Shown: in pieces, positions 23,985 through 34,381 of the stretch
Layout: each line of letters opens with the position of its first letter
Numbering within the stretch: position 1 is the first letter of the stretch
Source of the DNA: Spirometra erinaceieuropaei
Lineage: Eukaryota; Platyhelminthes; Cestoda; Diphyllobothriidea; Diphyllobothriidae
NCBI GenBank assembly: GCA_902702965.1
Contig: CACRXP010000020.1
Span: 798,838 to 862,837 of the forward strand
DNA length: 64,000 nt
Reading direction: 5' to 3'
Made by a program: the position numbers and the translations under genes
Notes under the pieces: generated by a model
Databases searched by the model: none
What the model was told of the DNA's origin: nothing
Seen by the model: only the letters and a program-made list of their open reading frames with translations

Positions 23985-24440
23985 GCTATGCCGATATCAG
24001 CAAACCACGGCTCTCACAGCCTGGTATGCGCTGACAGTGCTCTAGCGCCCGGTTCCCTGCCAACAGATGTGCTTGCGCTCCCGCTGGGTATACAGGTGGT
24101 GGACATAGCTGCCCAGTCATCATCCTCGTCCTTCTGACCCCTATTGGGATGTTGCTGTTGTTGGTGGTGGTGAAGAATCCTGTACGTTGTGGGTCGGGGA
24201 GCGTGGTGGCACGTCTAGGTGCGGGTCCGGCCGCGACAGCCACCTGCGCCCTCCCCGCCTCTGGTCTTCTTGACTCTATCTTGACACCGGATTCAGGTAG
24301 GGAGTGAGGAAGGGAGAGTGCGGTAGATGCTGCGCGAGTCTACTATCACCATAAACTAATTCATACGCAAGTCGCCGTGCCTGCTGCACCTTGCTGTGTA
24401 GCAAGCGGTGAGCATCGGCGGACTCGACGACCGAACTGCC
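23985..24440 (+). repeat. Repeat family Q, left arm of an inverted pair
   Basis: Roughly 450 bp are repeated in inverted orientation at 25130-25575. The blocks occur in the same order: CAGCAAACCACGG, GGTTCCCTGCC, CCAGTCATC, TGCGCCCTCC, GGTCTTCTTGACT and AAACTAATTC. The spacer of about 690 bp is not coding. Confidence 0.6.
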
Positions 24441-25129
24441 ATGTATGTACAATACTTTCGTACGTTAACACTTTGAATAAAATTTCAAACATTAGAATGT
24501 GATCACTGTTATGTATGCAAAACAGAAGGGTAATTGGAAACAGGACGTGTACTGAGTACGATAGACAGCACAAGTGAGGAGGCTTGTGGGAACGGCCGGA
24601 TATATGGCAAGGGGGACTGTCATAGGCTAATGGGTGGCCAATCAGCACAAAGAAGGTGTGAACAGGGGGCCATGACCTTGATCGTTCGCTTGTCACGCGT
24701 TTGTGGCATGATGCCCTGACGGCCCGAGCCGGATACGCTGCAATCACTTCACAATACAAAACAGTTTCTAAAAAAGTGAATATTGTTGTTCCCTGTGACT
24801 CAGTACGGGAAGATTTTGGGGTATAAAGTGTTTTACAGAGCTGGCTGTAAGTAGTCAAATTGTGAAAGACGATCTTCGTCAGAAATTGCGCGAACGAGTT
24901 TCCTTTTAAGTATAAAAATGGTATCGGCCGCCACCATCTGCCTTAGTAACAAGTTTCTTGGACGGGATACCCGTTGGCTGAAGGAAAACTTTCTGCAGTC
25001 TAATCGCGTTTGTGGAGATGACCGAGTAAACTCAAAGAATCCCTCCAGTTTCAGCGTGCAAACACGTGTACGGATGATCTGAAGTGTCCAGAGCAGGCTA
25101 CAGCTACTATAAGGCGAAAACTCGGCTTT
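24441..25129. other. Spacer between inverted Q arms
   Basis: No recognisable feature. The minus-strand frames crossing it (165 and 115 codons) have no motif. Confidence 0.35.
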
Positions 25130-25575
25130 CGCGACCAACGATATCCACCATGTACTCCACAGCAAGGCGAGAGCAGGCATGGTGACTTACCCGCGAATTA
25201 GTTTATAGCGGAATTAGACTTGTACAGCGTTTACCCCACTCTCTCCTCCTTCTCACCTGGACCCGGTGTCAAGACATAGTAAAGAAGACCGGAGGTAAGG
25301 AAGGGCGCAGGAGGCTGACACGGTCAGAACCGCGCCTAGGCGTACCACCACACCCCCTGGCTCACAGCAAACACTTGATCAGGATTTTAACTAACAACGA
25401 CAGCACCACAAGAGGTCAGAAGGACGAGGATGACTGGACAACCAAACACCCGACCTGTATGCCCCGCGGGAGAGCAAGCGCATCTACCGGCAGGGAACCA
25501 GATGCCAGCGCACTGCCAGCGCAGACCAGACTGCGAGCGCCGTGGTTTGCTGAATCATGGCATAATGCCTAGGCC
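25130..25575 (-). repeat. Repeat family Q, right arm of an inverted pair
   Basis: Inverted counterpart of 23985-24440. It joins a LINE fragment on the same strand at about 25573. Confidence 0.6.
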
Positions 25576-25760
25576 TATAAGATAGAGGGACTAAGTAAAG
25601 TACACTCAACCTATTCTGATACGACAGATACTTAAGACCATCGACCATCTTCGCTGCTCTGCGCTGCACCCGCTCGAGGCTGCCAATGTCCTTTCTCATC
25701 CATGGTGTAGCTGACGGCATTCCCTATTCCGGATGGGCTATCACTGAGACGTCGAACGTT
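25573..25760 (-). pseudogene. LINE C-terminal fragment
   Basis: Minus-strand residues KDIGSLERVQRRAAKMV, then LSYQNRLSVL and PLSYRPRH match the conserved region after the RT domain in CR1/Jockey-type non-LTR elements. About 50 residues remain. Confidence 0.75.
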
Positions 25761-25859
25761 CTCCCAAAGTGTCCAGGAGGGACTATTTAAAACACACGTC
25801 CACTCCAAGACAACGTGCAGGTTGCCTTCCGGACCGTAATACAAGTGACTTCACGCCAA

Positions 25860-26000
25860 ATTCCAGGGGGTACCTATTCCCGTGTCTTAACTTTGACCAT
25901 AGACCCAATCCTAACAATAACCTTAGTCATAATCCTTCTAGTCGTGACCCTGATACTAGCCCTCTTAATCCTAACTTAACCCTCCCAACTTTCACCATAA
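25860..26000 (-). repeat. Degenerate CCCTAA-like tract
   Basis: There are imperfect units such as AATCCTAACAATAACC and CTTAACCCTCC, weaker than at 15645. Confidence 0.4.
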
Positions 26001-26009
26001 GTCCCTAAA

Positions 26010-26740
26010 ATTTAGGGCGAGAACACCTATAATGCCGTGGGATCCCTATTCCCGTGTCCAATCTCAGTTGCTTTAAAGTCCTCGTCGTATAAAAGTGTTT
26101 AAGATGGTCTCAGATGAGAGCGAATGAGTCTATGCGAGCAGGGTGATGCACGATTTTGAAACTAAGCCTGACAACGGAAAATTCAGCTGTTGCACAGTTC
26201 GTTTGTGACGAATTAACGCAGCTTTAGACTTAACTGAATTAGCTGCGCCTTTTTTGAATCAGGTTCCAGTTAAAATTTGGGTTAGATGATACTTGGTAGC
26301 CCTCCTGTCACCGCAAACTCCCAGATGCCTGTCAATCGGGACCGGTGGTAATAGGGGCTATACGGGTGGAACAATTGAGCGGACGGGTAAATGGCGATTG
26401 GAGTATATGCTGGGAATTGGCCCTCCAGGTAAAGTGGAAGCCTAATTTAGATTAGGTGAAAAATACAAGGAAGGTATGGAAATGAGCAAGGAGACTCTGA
26501 ACGGTGTGCGGAATAAATGCATCCTAGCCTCAGATTGGAAAGAAAAGCAAGTGAAGGCGAACAACCAATGGGAAGAAGGCAACTGGTCTGAAGGTCATTC
26601 CGCAGTATGTGCGATAGAACTCCATCCAACATAATGGACAGAAGAACACGAGAGTCAAGCAGCGGCACGCGGGACGCCACAACGTAAGCCGGGTAAGACT
26701 TTTATGCGAATAGTTGGTTTGGGCAGAAGAGAAAATCCGC
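26010..26740. other. Mostly unassigned; one hairpin-repeat core
   Basis: A minus-strand copy of the hairpin repeat core lies at about 26329-26370 (GGTAATAGGGGCTATACGGG). Otherwise nothing is identified. Confidence 0.4.
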
Positions 26741-26742
26741 AA

Positions 26743-27270
26743 ATAATGAGGCAGTCGAAAGCTACCTCTCCTAATGAAAGTTGATAAAGGGTAAGCCTCA
26801 TTGTCTTCGTTACCGGTGCCAATCCGCCCAAGATAGTACCTCTACAATGAATGAGGCAGTTAAAAGCTACCTCTTATGAAAGTTGATGTAGGGAAAGCCT
26901 CATTGTCATCGTTACCGGTGCCAATCCGCCCAGGATAGTACCTCCACAATGAATTTGGTGCAGGTAATACAGCGTAAATTTTGAAGCATAATGAGAACGT
27001 AATCATAGCTACTTAAATCAAGCCAGTAGGTACAATTGTGGATTCTGTGGGCACGGCTGCCAACTACCTCTTCTAATGAAAGTTGATAGAGGGTAAGCCT
27101 CATTGTCATCGTTACCGGTGCAAATCTGCCCAGGATAGCATCTATAAAATGAATCTGATACAGGTAATACAGCGTGCGCGTGAAATCAGAAGCATAATGA
27201 GAACGCAATCACAACTACTGAAATCGAGCCAGTAGGTTCCATTGGGGAGTCTGTGGGCACGGCTACCAAC
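26743..27270. repeat. Tandem repeat, about 104-bp units with longer variants
   Basis: Three units share GCCTCATTGTCATCGTTACC and AGGATAGTACCT, near 26795, 26900 and 27095. Units two and three carry an extension ending in GTCTGTGGGCACGGCT, giving a longer repeat of about 200 bp. Pairwise similarity is high, so the array is fairly young. Confidence 0.8.
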
Positions 27271-27279
27271 TATCATCTT

Positions 27280-27635
27280 ACCAAAATTTGTACAATATGT
27301 CATTCAGTCGATGAGTTCGAAAATCAACACTGTATTGAAGGAAAAAACAGGGGCGTCTGGCCTTTGCGCCGTCAAACGTCCTTAAAACAACCTCCATGCG
27401 ATCGGTGTCATCGTTCTGACTAAGAGCAAAGATTGTTACTTCCGACTGACCTAGTGAGGACGTGGGTGATCCCAGAGGGATTAATCACTAATCAGAAAAT
27501 GAGAGGGTCGCTGAGCAGACATGACAGGGTCGAAGGTTTTGATTGGAGAAGATCAGGATGAAGTAAATGCGTCAACTATAAGAAAGGCGAGGACGCAATA
27601 TGCCAAGAGGAGTTGGTTCTTGTTCCCTGAGTGGA
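27280..27635. other. Unassigned stretch
   Basis: No feature recognised. Confidence 0.35.
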
Positions 27636-27639
27636 GTCA

Positions 27640-27774
27640 TATACTGCTTTTCAGCTTTCACAGAAACCATCTGGTGCCTGAAAAAGGAAGCCGCGCGAAA
27701 ATGCTCTGCAAATGAGTCCCAACCCATTACAGTAAAGCGGCTAGTTTATGCAGAATGACTAGCCGAAGGCATCT
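27640..27774 (+). pseudogene. PLE fragment, left of foldback insertion
   Basis: It matches 41770-41930 of the split PLE (CAGCTTTCACAG...AACCAT, then AAATGCTCTGCAAATGAG and TTTATGCAGAATG) with a short internal deletion. It continues at 28746 after the foldback element. It is not translatable as a unit. Confidence 0.6.
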
Positions 27775-28745
27775 AAGGTAGATGGACTAACGCATGAAAT
27801 ATCAATCGAAATTCAGAAATACGTTTTAGTCTCGAAAAGATTAATTAAGTAGGGTTGTAAAACTAATCGTCATGCAGCTTAATTCTGTAATAGTTCAGTT
27901 ACCTCAGGATGCCGGCTTTCGAAGACGCTTCTGTCCGGCAGCATGCAAAAACCCCTTTTGTAGCATGCATTCTTCTCCTTGAATTTCGATGCCCTTCAAA
28001 ATTCAATTATTTTCGTGGGAAACGTACATAAAAATATTAATTCTTCGCTCATTCGGTAGAACATAACGTCTTCCTTCGATTTTATACTGAAAGGAAGGGT
28101 AGAACTCGGTTTTCAAAAAAGTTTCTAATTATAAGAATTTTAATACCCTGAAATGGTCGTTCATAAAGCGCCATATCTCTGCGCTTATCAATGTGGCTCG
28201 GAAAGTTAACATATGGCTCAAATCCACCGCCACATTTTATGAACCCCATATGGTCTCCTCTTAATACCGTAGAGAAGTAGATGGTTTTCCGTAAGCGGAA
28301 AATATATGGCTTATAGTTTTGAAACCCTGAATTCAAGTGTAACGACAGGTCGGATTCAGAATAATTCAAGAATTGAAAAACTTTTAGAAAACCGAATTAT
28401 ATCCTTCCTTTGAGTATACAAGTGGAAGAAGACGGCATTTTCTACCGACTGAGTAAAGGAATGGATATTTTATGCATGTCTCCCATGAAAAATAATTGAA
28501 TATTTAAGGGCATCTAAATTCAATGAGAAAAATGTATGCTACATAAGTAGTCATTTTTACAGAGTGTGGTTTTTGCATGCAGCCGAAAAGAAATTCATTT
28601 GAAAGCCTGCACCCTGAGGGAACTGAATTGTTTTAGTATTGTGCTTCACGATGACTAGTTTTACAACCCTATTTAATTAATCTTTTCTAGACGAAACCGC
28701 ATTACGAAATTTCAGTCGGCATTTCGTGAGTTAGCTCGCCTACTG
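27775..28745 (-). mobile_element. Foldback DNA element, subfamily A copy 2
   Basis: It is colinear with 11619-12599, with the unique centre reversed. The arms share TTAATTAAGTAGGGTTGTAAAACTA-type blocks and GCAGCATGCAAAAACC. The left flank ends in CATCTA and the right flank begins CTAAGTC. The uninterrupted PLE at 41925-41940 reads GCATTCATAAGTC, so TA is the duplicated target. No transposase is seen. Confidence 0.8.
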
Positions 28746-28850
28746 ACTAAGTCGTCGCATACACGATCGCCCCCAGAGGACCCAAACAGGGTATGACATT
28801 CTGTGTTATACATTAAGGACGTTTCAGAGGCGACCGGGAGCATTGCTATA
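28746..28850 (+). pseudogene. PLE fragment, right of foldback insertion
   Basis: It resumes the PLE match broken at 27774. CGATCGCCCCCAGAGGACCC and GGACGTTTCAGAGGCGACCG align with 41950-42035. Homology fades after about 28850. Confidence 0.6.
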
Positions 28851-28854
28851 ACGC

Positions 28855-29255
28855 AATATGCAACCCCAATCAGGAAACAAAAGCCAGGCCATCGTGTGGT
28901 ACAGATTTTATGGGTGGGGTTAAATGGTGGATAGGAGAGCGTGATAGTAGGCAAACGTTCGGATAAATGTTGAGGTGGCATACTACGTCCTCGCTCTAAA
29001 TTTCTCTACAGCCACTTGCAAAAGAGCACATTTTAACAGGAACCCGATCCCTAAGGAATGATGAGAGTATCACAGTGTCTGACGGAGCAAGCAAAAATTG
29101 GGCATTTTTCGCAGTTCTTCCCGTTTGTTTTCACAAAAGAAATAGGTTGCATTCCATCTAGTTACGACAGCGCGGGAGTATCAATTATAAAAAAACGAGG
29201 ACGCAATATTCCACGATGACCCGTTTTTTGTTCCTTGAAAGGGGTTGTATTCTTG
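28855..29255. other. Unassigned stretch
   Basis: No feature recognised. Confidence 0.35.
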
Positions 29256-29262
29256 CGTACTT

Positions 29263-29310
29263 GCCTGGAGCTCTGGAAGTCGTGCAGGACTCCGTCATCA
29301 GAGACTGTAG
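29263..29310 (-). ncRNA. Hammerhead-like motif, decayed
   Basis: On the minus strand: CTGATGA, one extra C, stem II GGAGTC/GACTTC around CTGCAC. The following segment reads CAGAGCTCC where GAAAGCTC is expected. It lies on the 3' side of the minus-strand PLE at 29892-30535, as in other copies. The extra base here is C instead of T. Confidence 0.45.
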
Positions 29311-29319
29311 TAACAGCAT

Positions 29320-29885
29320 AAGAAGCGATATTTATAGGCTGTGCTGGCCAATCATCGATCGATGATGCAAGACTGGAGGTGACTATGCAGAGCTCTGTAT
29401 ACCGGCGCCAGATCGCTAAATCGATCCGGAGTCCAGGCTTTAATCGATTCTCAGACCGTTTTTTTCCGGTGTAGGCGATTATCTTGGTGATTGCGAGTTT
29501 AAACTCCCGACCTGTTTCGTAGGTGTGATAATGCGTCGCCCCGTCGCTGTACAGTAGTCTGTCTATAGATAGTTGGTGCTATCTCAGTTTCTGAGGGAGA
29601 CGAATTAGATGCCAACACACATTCAACAGACATAGGACAATAATAAAAAACAAACATTACTGAAATACAGGCAGTAATATAACACCATTAACAAACTGCT
29701 CGAACGAAATGCTAGACGTTGTCGGTCAGGTGGCATTATGACGTTTGGTGGTACACTGGTCCAACTTGCGCTTAAAAGCCTCGACGGAGGTGGACATGAC
29801 GACATCTGTAGGCAGAGCATTCCAGGCCTCGATCACTCTGTTTGAAAAGAAGAACTTCCGAATGTCTAGCTTGGCGCAAGTTATG
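29320..29885. other. Unassigned stretch
   Basis: No recognisable feature. It is presumably tail and flank of the minus-strand PLE. Confidence 0.35.
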
Positions 29886-29891
29886 CGTAGC

Positions 29892-30535
29892 TTAAGTGGA
29901 TGACCTGTGGCCTGTGTAGATAGAGGGACAGTTTTGGAATGGGATACGATATACTACCTCAAACTGCTCCTCGGGATTTAAGTGGCCTTTAACTTTCATG
30001 AACCTGCTGCAAATGGCGGCTTTAGGTCGGTGTGCAATCCCAACGCCTAGTTCCGCAACAATGCGCTCGGTCGGCTCTGAAACATCCTCAATGCTTGCAG
30101 AGAATGCCATATCCTTGATGCTGTTATTTGTTGGGTCCGTTGGGGGTGACCGCGTATGGACCGACTTATGAATGCATGAAATGGCCACAGAGATAATGGT
30201 CCTCGTGTGCTTTTTCCTCCGGTTTGCTGTAATGAGTCTGAACCCGTTGGGAGAGCATTTTCACCCAGCTTCCTTTGTGAGTCACCCAGGGGTTTCTATG
30301 AAAAATGATCTGTGCGATGTTCGTCGTTTCTAGTCCACTGCTTAGATTTCATCTGAAGGGCTCACCAGGGAAGGCAGACTGCAGCTCCTGTTCTACTCCC
30401 CTCGTTAATTTTATATCAAGGAATGGCAGGTTGTGGAAATCTCGTAGAATGTCCTTCCTTACGATAACAAACATGTCGTCTACGTAACAGCGCCAAAATA
30501 TTGGCTCATTCTGAATCGGGCTTGTCATAACGTTT
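29892..30535 (-). pseudogene. PLE reverse transcriptase/GIY-YIG fragment, minus strand
   Basis: The minus strand reads NEPIFWRCYVDDMFVIV with intact YVDD (about 30490-30450). It then runs through a frame-broken middle to VGIAHRPKAA, MKVKGHLNPEEQ and the nuclease start EVVYRIPFQNCPSIYTGH (about 29970-29920). The GIY-YIG domain is cut soon after YTG. The N-terminal RT motifs A and B are missing. It is closest to the split PLE at 35866-43140. Confidence 0.78.
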
Positions 30536-30539
30536 ACTC

Positions 30540-30960
30540 AAATTTCTGGAAGATCAACTGACAAACATGCATTTTCTGTATTTCGTCATCAGGCCACTAA
30601 CATTGCAGGGAGACTGAGCACGTGACCTGATTTCCTCATCAAAACCATTCAGAAGTCTAGGTAATGGTACCATACGCCAGACGTTCTTCCAGTTGGTGTC
30701 AGGGAAGTCTTTTGGGAACTTGTGGAAGCGTAAAAGACTGTTTGAGGAGTAAAAACATTCTGCGCGTACTTATTGCAGCGTTTCTCAAAGACGTGGTCTG
30801 CACTTCTCACAACAGTCTTTGCAACCGAAATAACGCAAGGAACCATTCTCTGGTTGGGCTCGAGAGAGAGTCTGTAAGGCGCAACGGAACGAGTGAGTTC
30901 CATAAGAACGATCGGTGAGCGCCCCCTAACATTGTATATTCCCGATCGAAACGGACAGGG
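30540..30960. other. Unassigned stretch
   Basis: An open frame of 104 codons on the minus strand has no family motif. Confidence 0.35.
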
Positions 30961-30962
30961 CA

Positions 30963-31120
30963 ACGGGCTCGTGGCCCAGTAGTTAGAGGCGTGAACTTCT
31001 AACTAACGACCCACACTTCGGGGTTGAGTATGACTGGCTGACGACGGCTAATAAGCCAGAAATGGCCATTCCAGTTTCCCTTGTCATTGCCGGTAATAAC
31101 ATACAGTCTCGCCTGCTGGG
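30963..31120 (+). mobile_element. Possible second tRNA-derived SINE
   Basis: GGGCTCGTGGCCCAGTAGTTAGAGGC resembles a tRNA 5' half with an A box. A weak B box (GGGGTTGAGTATG) lies about 50 bp downstream. Similar tRNA-like starts are at about 31780 and 45930. The assignment rests on these boxes only. The acceptor stem does not close well. Confidence 0.35.
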
Positions 31121-31207
31121 CTACTTTCTGACCCATTCTCTGTTCAGGAAACGCAGCAGCAGCATGTAGGTCAGTTGCGACTCGTCTGAGAGGTCGTGGT
31201 CATCCTC

Positions 31208-31690
31208 TGGTCAGTGAACAATTTCAAGAAATGTTAACCAACAATTTTGAAATTCTTTATAAATTAGGAAGGACTATTTAAGTGGAGCTATAACATTTAA
31301 TATTTTTCGGCATAGTCTCGAGATATTTAAATCACACCAGGACGCCGGCTAGTAAATACACTTTTTTTCGGCCGCCTGCAAAAGTAGCACTTGGTAAAAA
31401 AATGACCACTTAAGTAGTATGCATGTTTCTAATGTTCTTCGATGCCCTTATAAATTCCAAAAACAGTTTATAGTTAGCTTGCCAAGAGCACCCTTTCTTG
31501 TACTCATCTGATAGCAAGCCACGTCTTCTTCAGATTATATACTCGATGAAATGGTGTATTTGTGTTCGAAAAGGTTTCTCAATTTTCGAATAATTTTGAG
31601 TCCGATTTGCTGTTGCTTTTGCGTTTAGGGTTTTCTGTCCACAAACTGTATACATTTCATACAAGAGAAACCACACATTTCTTTGTACCA
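31208..31690 (+). mobile_element. Foldback DNA element, subfamily B, left half only
   Basis: It starts at GGTCAGTGAAC and follows the left arm and centre of the 18003-18969 element (TTAGGAAGGACTATTTAAGTG, TTCGGCCGCCTGCAAAAG). It stops near the centre at about 31690. The second arm is absent, so it is a truncated copy. Confidence 0.65.
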
Positions 31691-31694
31691 TTAA

Positions 31695-32220
31695 GGACAT
31701 ATCATACCTGACTCATCGCATATTCGATGCCGAGACTTAATTTGGCCAAAGTAATTAGCCACTCGTGGAGCGCGCCGGCTGGTGAGCCAGGTGGTTGAGC
31801 ACTCTTCTTAACTCACATGTACCATAACCCGTCGAAATTCCCAGTCCATTTATTACACAGGACAGAGAAGCTGTCGAATACTGCGCGACGTCGGAATCAA
31901 GAACGTTCCTAGTTAGGCATGCCAACAAGCTACCCATCTTCTCATCCAGCCTCCTTATTCAGTCAGTCCCACGGGGGGGGGGTCACGTTTTGACCCGTGA
32001 AACCCCCTTTACCACCATTCCCGTATTACAGGCAATCGGGATTTAGATATTTCAGCTGCAGTTGAAAGACCATATATAACCGGATAACCTAACCTAAATG
32101 TGACTAAACTCACATAAGCCACATGTTCTCAGGTCGGCCAGTGCCCATTAAATTTGAATAGAATTGACAGATGCGATTATTAAGCATACTATCTTGTGTA
32201 TTGTCAATAGAAGCGAAGAG
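31695..32220. other. Unassigned; hairpin-repeat core inside
   Basis: It contains a plus-strand hairpin-repeat core at about 31993-32033 (ACCACCATTCCCGTATTACA), a tRNA-like start near 31780 and a G9 run at about 31973. No coding sequence. Confidence 0.4.
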
Positions 32221-32224
32221 ACGG

Positions 32225-32391
32225 GTTCCAGGAAGCAGTCGTGAAGAAGGAGACACGATCGCTGAGACAAGAACTTTATTCGCCTGACGCTTCGGATTGC
32301 TGATCAAACCCATCATCAGAGAAAAAAGCAGATACGGGTGGTTCATGCACAAGGGGCTGCAGTATTTACAGGATGCAGTCGTCATGCTACC
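32225..32391 (-). mobile_element. PLE 3' tail, inverted partial copy
   Basis: The minus strand matches the tail of the PLE at 53930-54760 (55047-55230): GGTAGCATG, TAAATA box, CCTTGTG and a hammerhead-like motif, then CTTCCTGGAACCCGTCTCTT. It joins a plus-strand PLE 3' region head-to-head at 32391/32392. Confidence 0.75.
32281..32324 (-). ncRNA. Hammerhead-like motif
   Basis: CTGATGA plus extra T. Stem II is GGGTTT with CAATCC (weakened at the loop end). The next segment is GAAGCGTC, so A15.1 is replaced by G and the palindrome is lost. AATAAA follows. Confidence 0.5.
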
Positions 32392-32735
32392 GCCGAAATT
32401 CTCGCTAGAGGTGACAACCGCGTGAACCGCGAGCTGCTTGAGTCATGATTCAGTGGACCCTAGTCCATTAACAAGTGCAACGATCTTCCCCTTCCATATC
32501 TGTGCTGAGACTTCGCCTAGGCGGAGCAATTAGCCATGCGGGGAGCGCACAGGTGAACACTGTTCCCAACGCCAGGATCGGTGGGTCAGATGGTCGAGCA
32601 ATCATCACTCCAACATCCAACACACGTAATGAAATTGCAGCAATTAACGGCGCGAATATTGGCTACCAAACAGTCATCACACCAAGTGCACCGATCCCTC
32701 GTGAGGGGGGACACGGTAGCATGGCGACTGCCTCT

Positions 32736-32743
32736 TATAAATA
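32736..32743 (+). promoter_or_regulatory. TATA box in PLE tail
   Basis: TATAAATA lies 47 bp upstream of the motif at 32783. It is conserved in position in the 35430 and 55067 copies. Confidence 0.4.
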
Positions 32744-32782
32744 TTATAGCACCTTGTGCATGAACCATCCGTATCTGCTTTC

Positions 32783-32824
32783 CTCCCTGATGATGGGTTC
32801 GAGAAGGAATCCGAAACGTCAAGC
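32783..32824 (+). ncRNA. Hammerhead-like ribozyme motif (ACGU type)
   Basis: CTGATGA (32787-32793), extra T, stem II GGGTTC/GAATCC (6 bp, one G-U) around GAGAAG, then GAAACGTC. The core is intact but stem I pairs poorly (TCCC with AAGC). Confidence 0.55.
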
Positions 32825-32899
32825 GAATAAAGTGCTTGTCCCAGCGATCGCGTCTCCTTCGTGCCTGAAACGGCCCGTTTCGAAAGATTTACTCCAAGT

Positions 32900-34255
32900 T
32901 CGCGCATTAATTTCCTCGGAAATTAAACAAGGCAAGTTAAAACTGGAGTTCATATACTAGAAAACACACGGGGAAAGCTGGGGGACCCCCTGACGAGCCG
33001 AACCCCTCGCAGCTGCGTCAGGCGGCGGCATAAGATCGGCGAAACATGCGTGTCTGGGCTTTTAGCTAATACCTGTGTTGTTAGTACGGTAAATCATTGC
33101 ACAATATCTTGTGTATGTTATGAGAGGTTTTCTCACGTCGAAATTATGTACAGTAGTATCTGCTGTCGAACAAGTTTGGAAATTCTCCACATCTATCTTC
33201 TGTGAGCTTCTATCTGACCTACGTGCATGGTGTTCCCAACTTCCTTTGTTCTTTACCTTGCCCACCTGAACTAGACTTCGTTTGGTCGGCTCTTGACTTT
33301 GACCTTGAGAACGAGGGTCGCTCTTATTGGTCGAAATCCTTCCCTGTACACGCGTGTGACTAAATGCTGACAAAAGCACGTTTTCCGCTGTCCAGAATCA
33401 GGCGTTAAATTCGGCCAACTCCTTTTTTCTGGGTAAGGGTATCCACTGTTGAGGTTTGAGCCTTTTTTATTCTTGATTATTTATTAATAGCACCGTGCAA
33501 AAGCCAGCTGCTGTCTTCACTTTTTGATTTGACGTACGCGGTTGCCCTAGGCTGCCGAATTGTCGGTAATATGCAGTTTTTGCTTACAGTGGAGTCGACT
33601 GAGTTTCAGTGTCCTCGAAAGATCAGCGAGTACTTTGCGGTTTTCAGTCCTCTCAAAAGCTTACGAAAAAGACAGGTTCTATGTTATGTGTTTATCAGGA
33701 CCTTAAAAGTAAGCTACTTCTTGAAATCATTTGCCGAAGTAATGAGTGATTGGGCGCTCTTGTTCACGTAGATGGCCGTCTGGACCGCATTTGAAGACTT
33801 GGTACGGATTAAGTATATGTGCGGGGTAGGAAAATGGTAGCCGGTGGACCGTGTCTTACGGGAATGGTAATAATAGGGGCTATTCGGGTGAGGCTTTACA
33901 ACGGGCAGTGGGAAGGAGGGGGAAGCGGAATTTTAAAAAATTCAAAAACGGTTGTGAAGCCATGTCTGTGGTGCAATAGTAAACGGAAATCAGTCGCGTA
34001 ATTAAAAAAAATAAAAAAGCTTGAGTCAGGAGAATTAAGGAAACTGAACAAACCGCCGCTGACTAATTTACTTGGGGTCAGAGTCCAAGGCATTTCGTAG
34101 CCAATAGGGATAGAGAGCTGTGAGTGGTGCTAATTCGCCTAGGTCGTGGAAAGTAACGACACGCTCATTAGTGTACGAGGAAATAAGCAAATTTACTAGC
34201 AGAAGCGAAGAGTCGAGTTCCAGGAAGTAGTCGCAAAGCAGGGGACACGATCCCT
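32900..34255. other. Mostly unassigned; one hairpin-repeat core
   Basis: A minus-strand hairpin-repeat core lies at about 33852-33892. An open frame of 105 codons at 33062-33379 on the minus strand is not recognised. Confidence 0.4.
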
Positions 34256-34273
34256 GGAACAAGTGTTTTACTA

Positions 34274-34315
34274 GCCAGATGTTTCGGATTCTCACTCGAA
34301 TCCATCATCAGAGAC
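34274..34315 (-). ncRNA. Hammerhead-like motif
   Basis: Minus strand: stem I strand GTCT, CTGATGA, extra T, stem II GGATTC/GAATCC (perfect) around GAGTGA, then GAAA and CATC. CGTC has become CATC (probable G to A), so the palindrome is lost. Confidence 0.5.
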
Positions 34316-34354
34316 AGAGTCAGATAAGGGTGGTAAACTGCCCATGTGTTGCAA

Positions 34355-34362
34355 TATTTATA
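34355..34362 (-). promoter_or_regulatory. TATA box in PLE tail, minus strand
   Basis: TATAAATA on the minus strand, about 40 bp upstream of the minus-strand hammerhead motif at 34315. Confidence 0.4.
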
Positions 34363-34381
34363 GGATGTAGTTTCTAGACCG

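Larger units (their letters stand above)
32392..32870 (+). mobile_element. PLE 3' region, plus strand
   Basis: It starts at GCCGAAATTCTCGCTAGAGG, matching 54708 onward near the end of the PLE protein frame. It then follows that element's 3' untranslated region through a TATA box to the hammerhead motif and AATAAA. The whole GIY-YIG core is missing. Confidence 0.75.

Noticed and set aside
24361..24858. Minus-strand frame of 165 codons
   Set aside because: Spans the Q repeat arm and its spacer. No motif, and the frame is not kept in the inverted counterpart.
26743..27270. CRISPR-like array
   Set aside because: Units are about 104 bp with conserved, not unique, intervals, and the DNA is eukaryotic. 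Ordinary tandem repeat.
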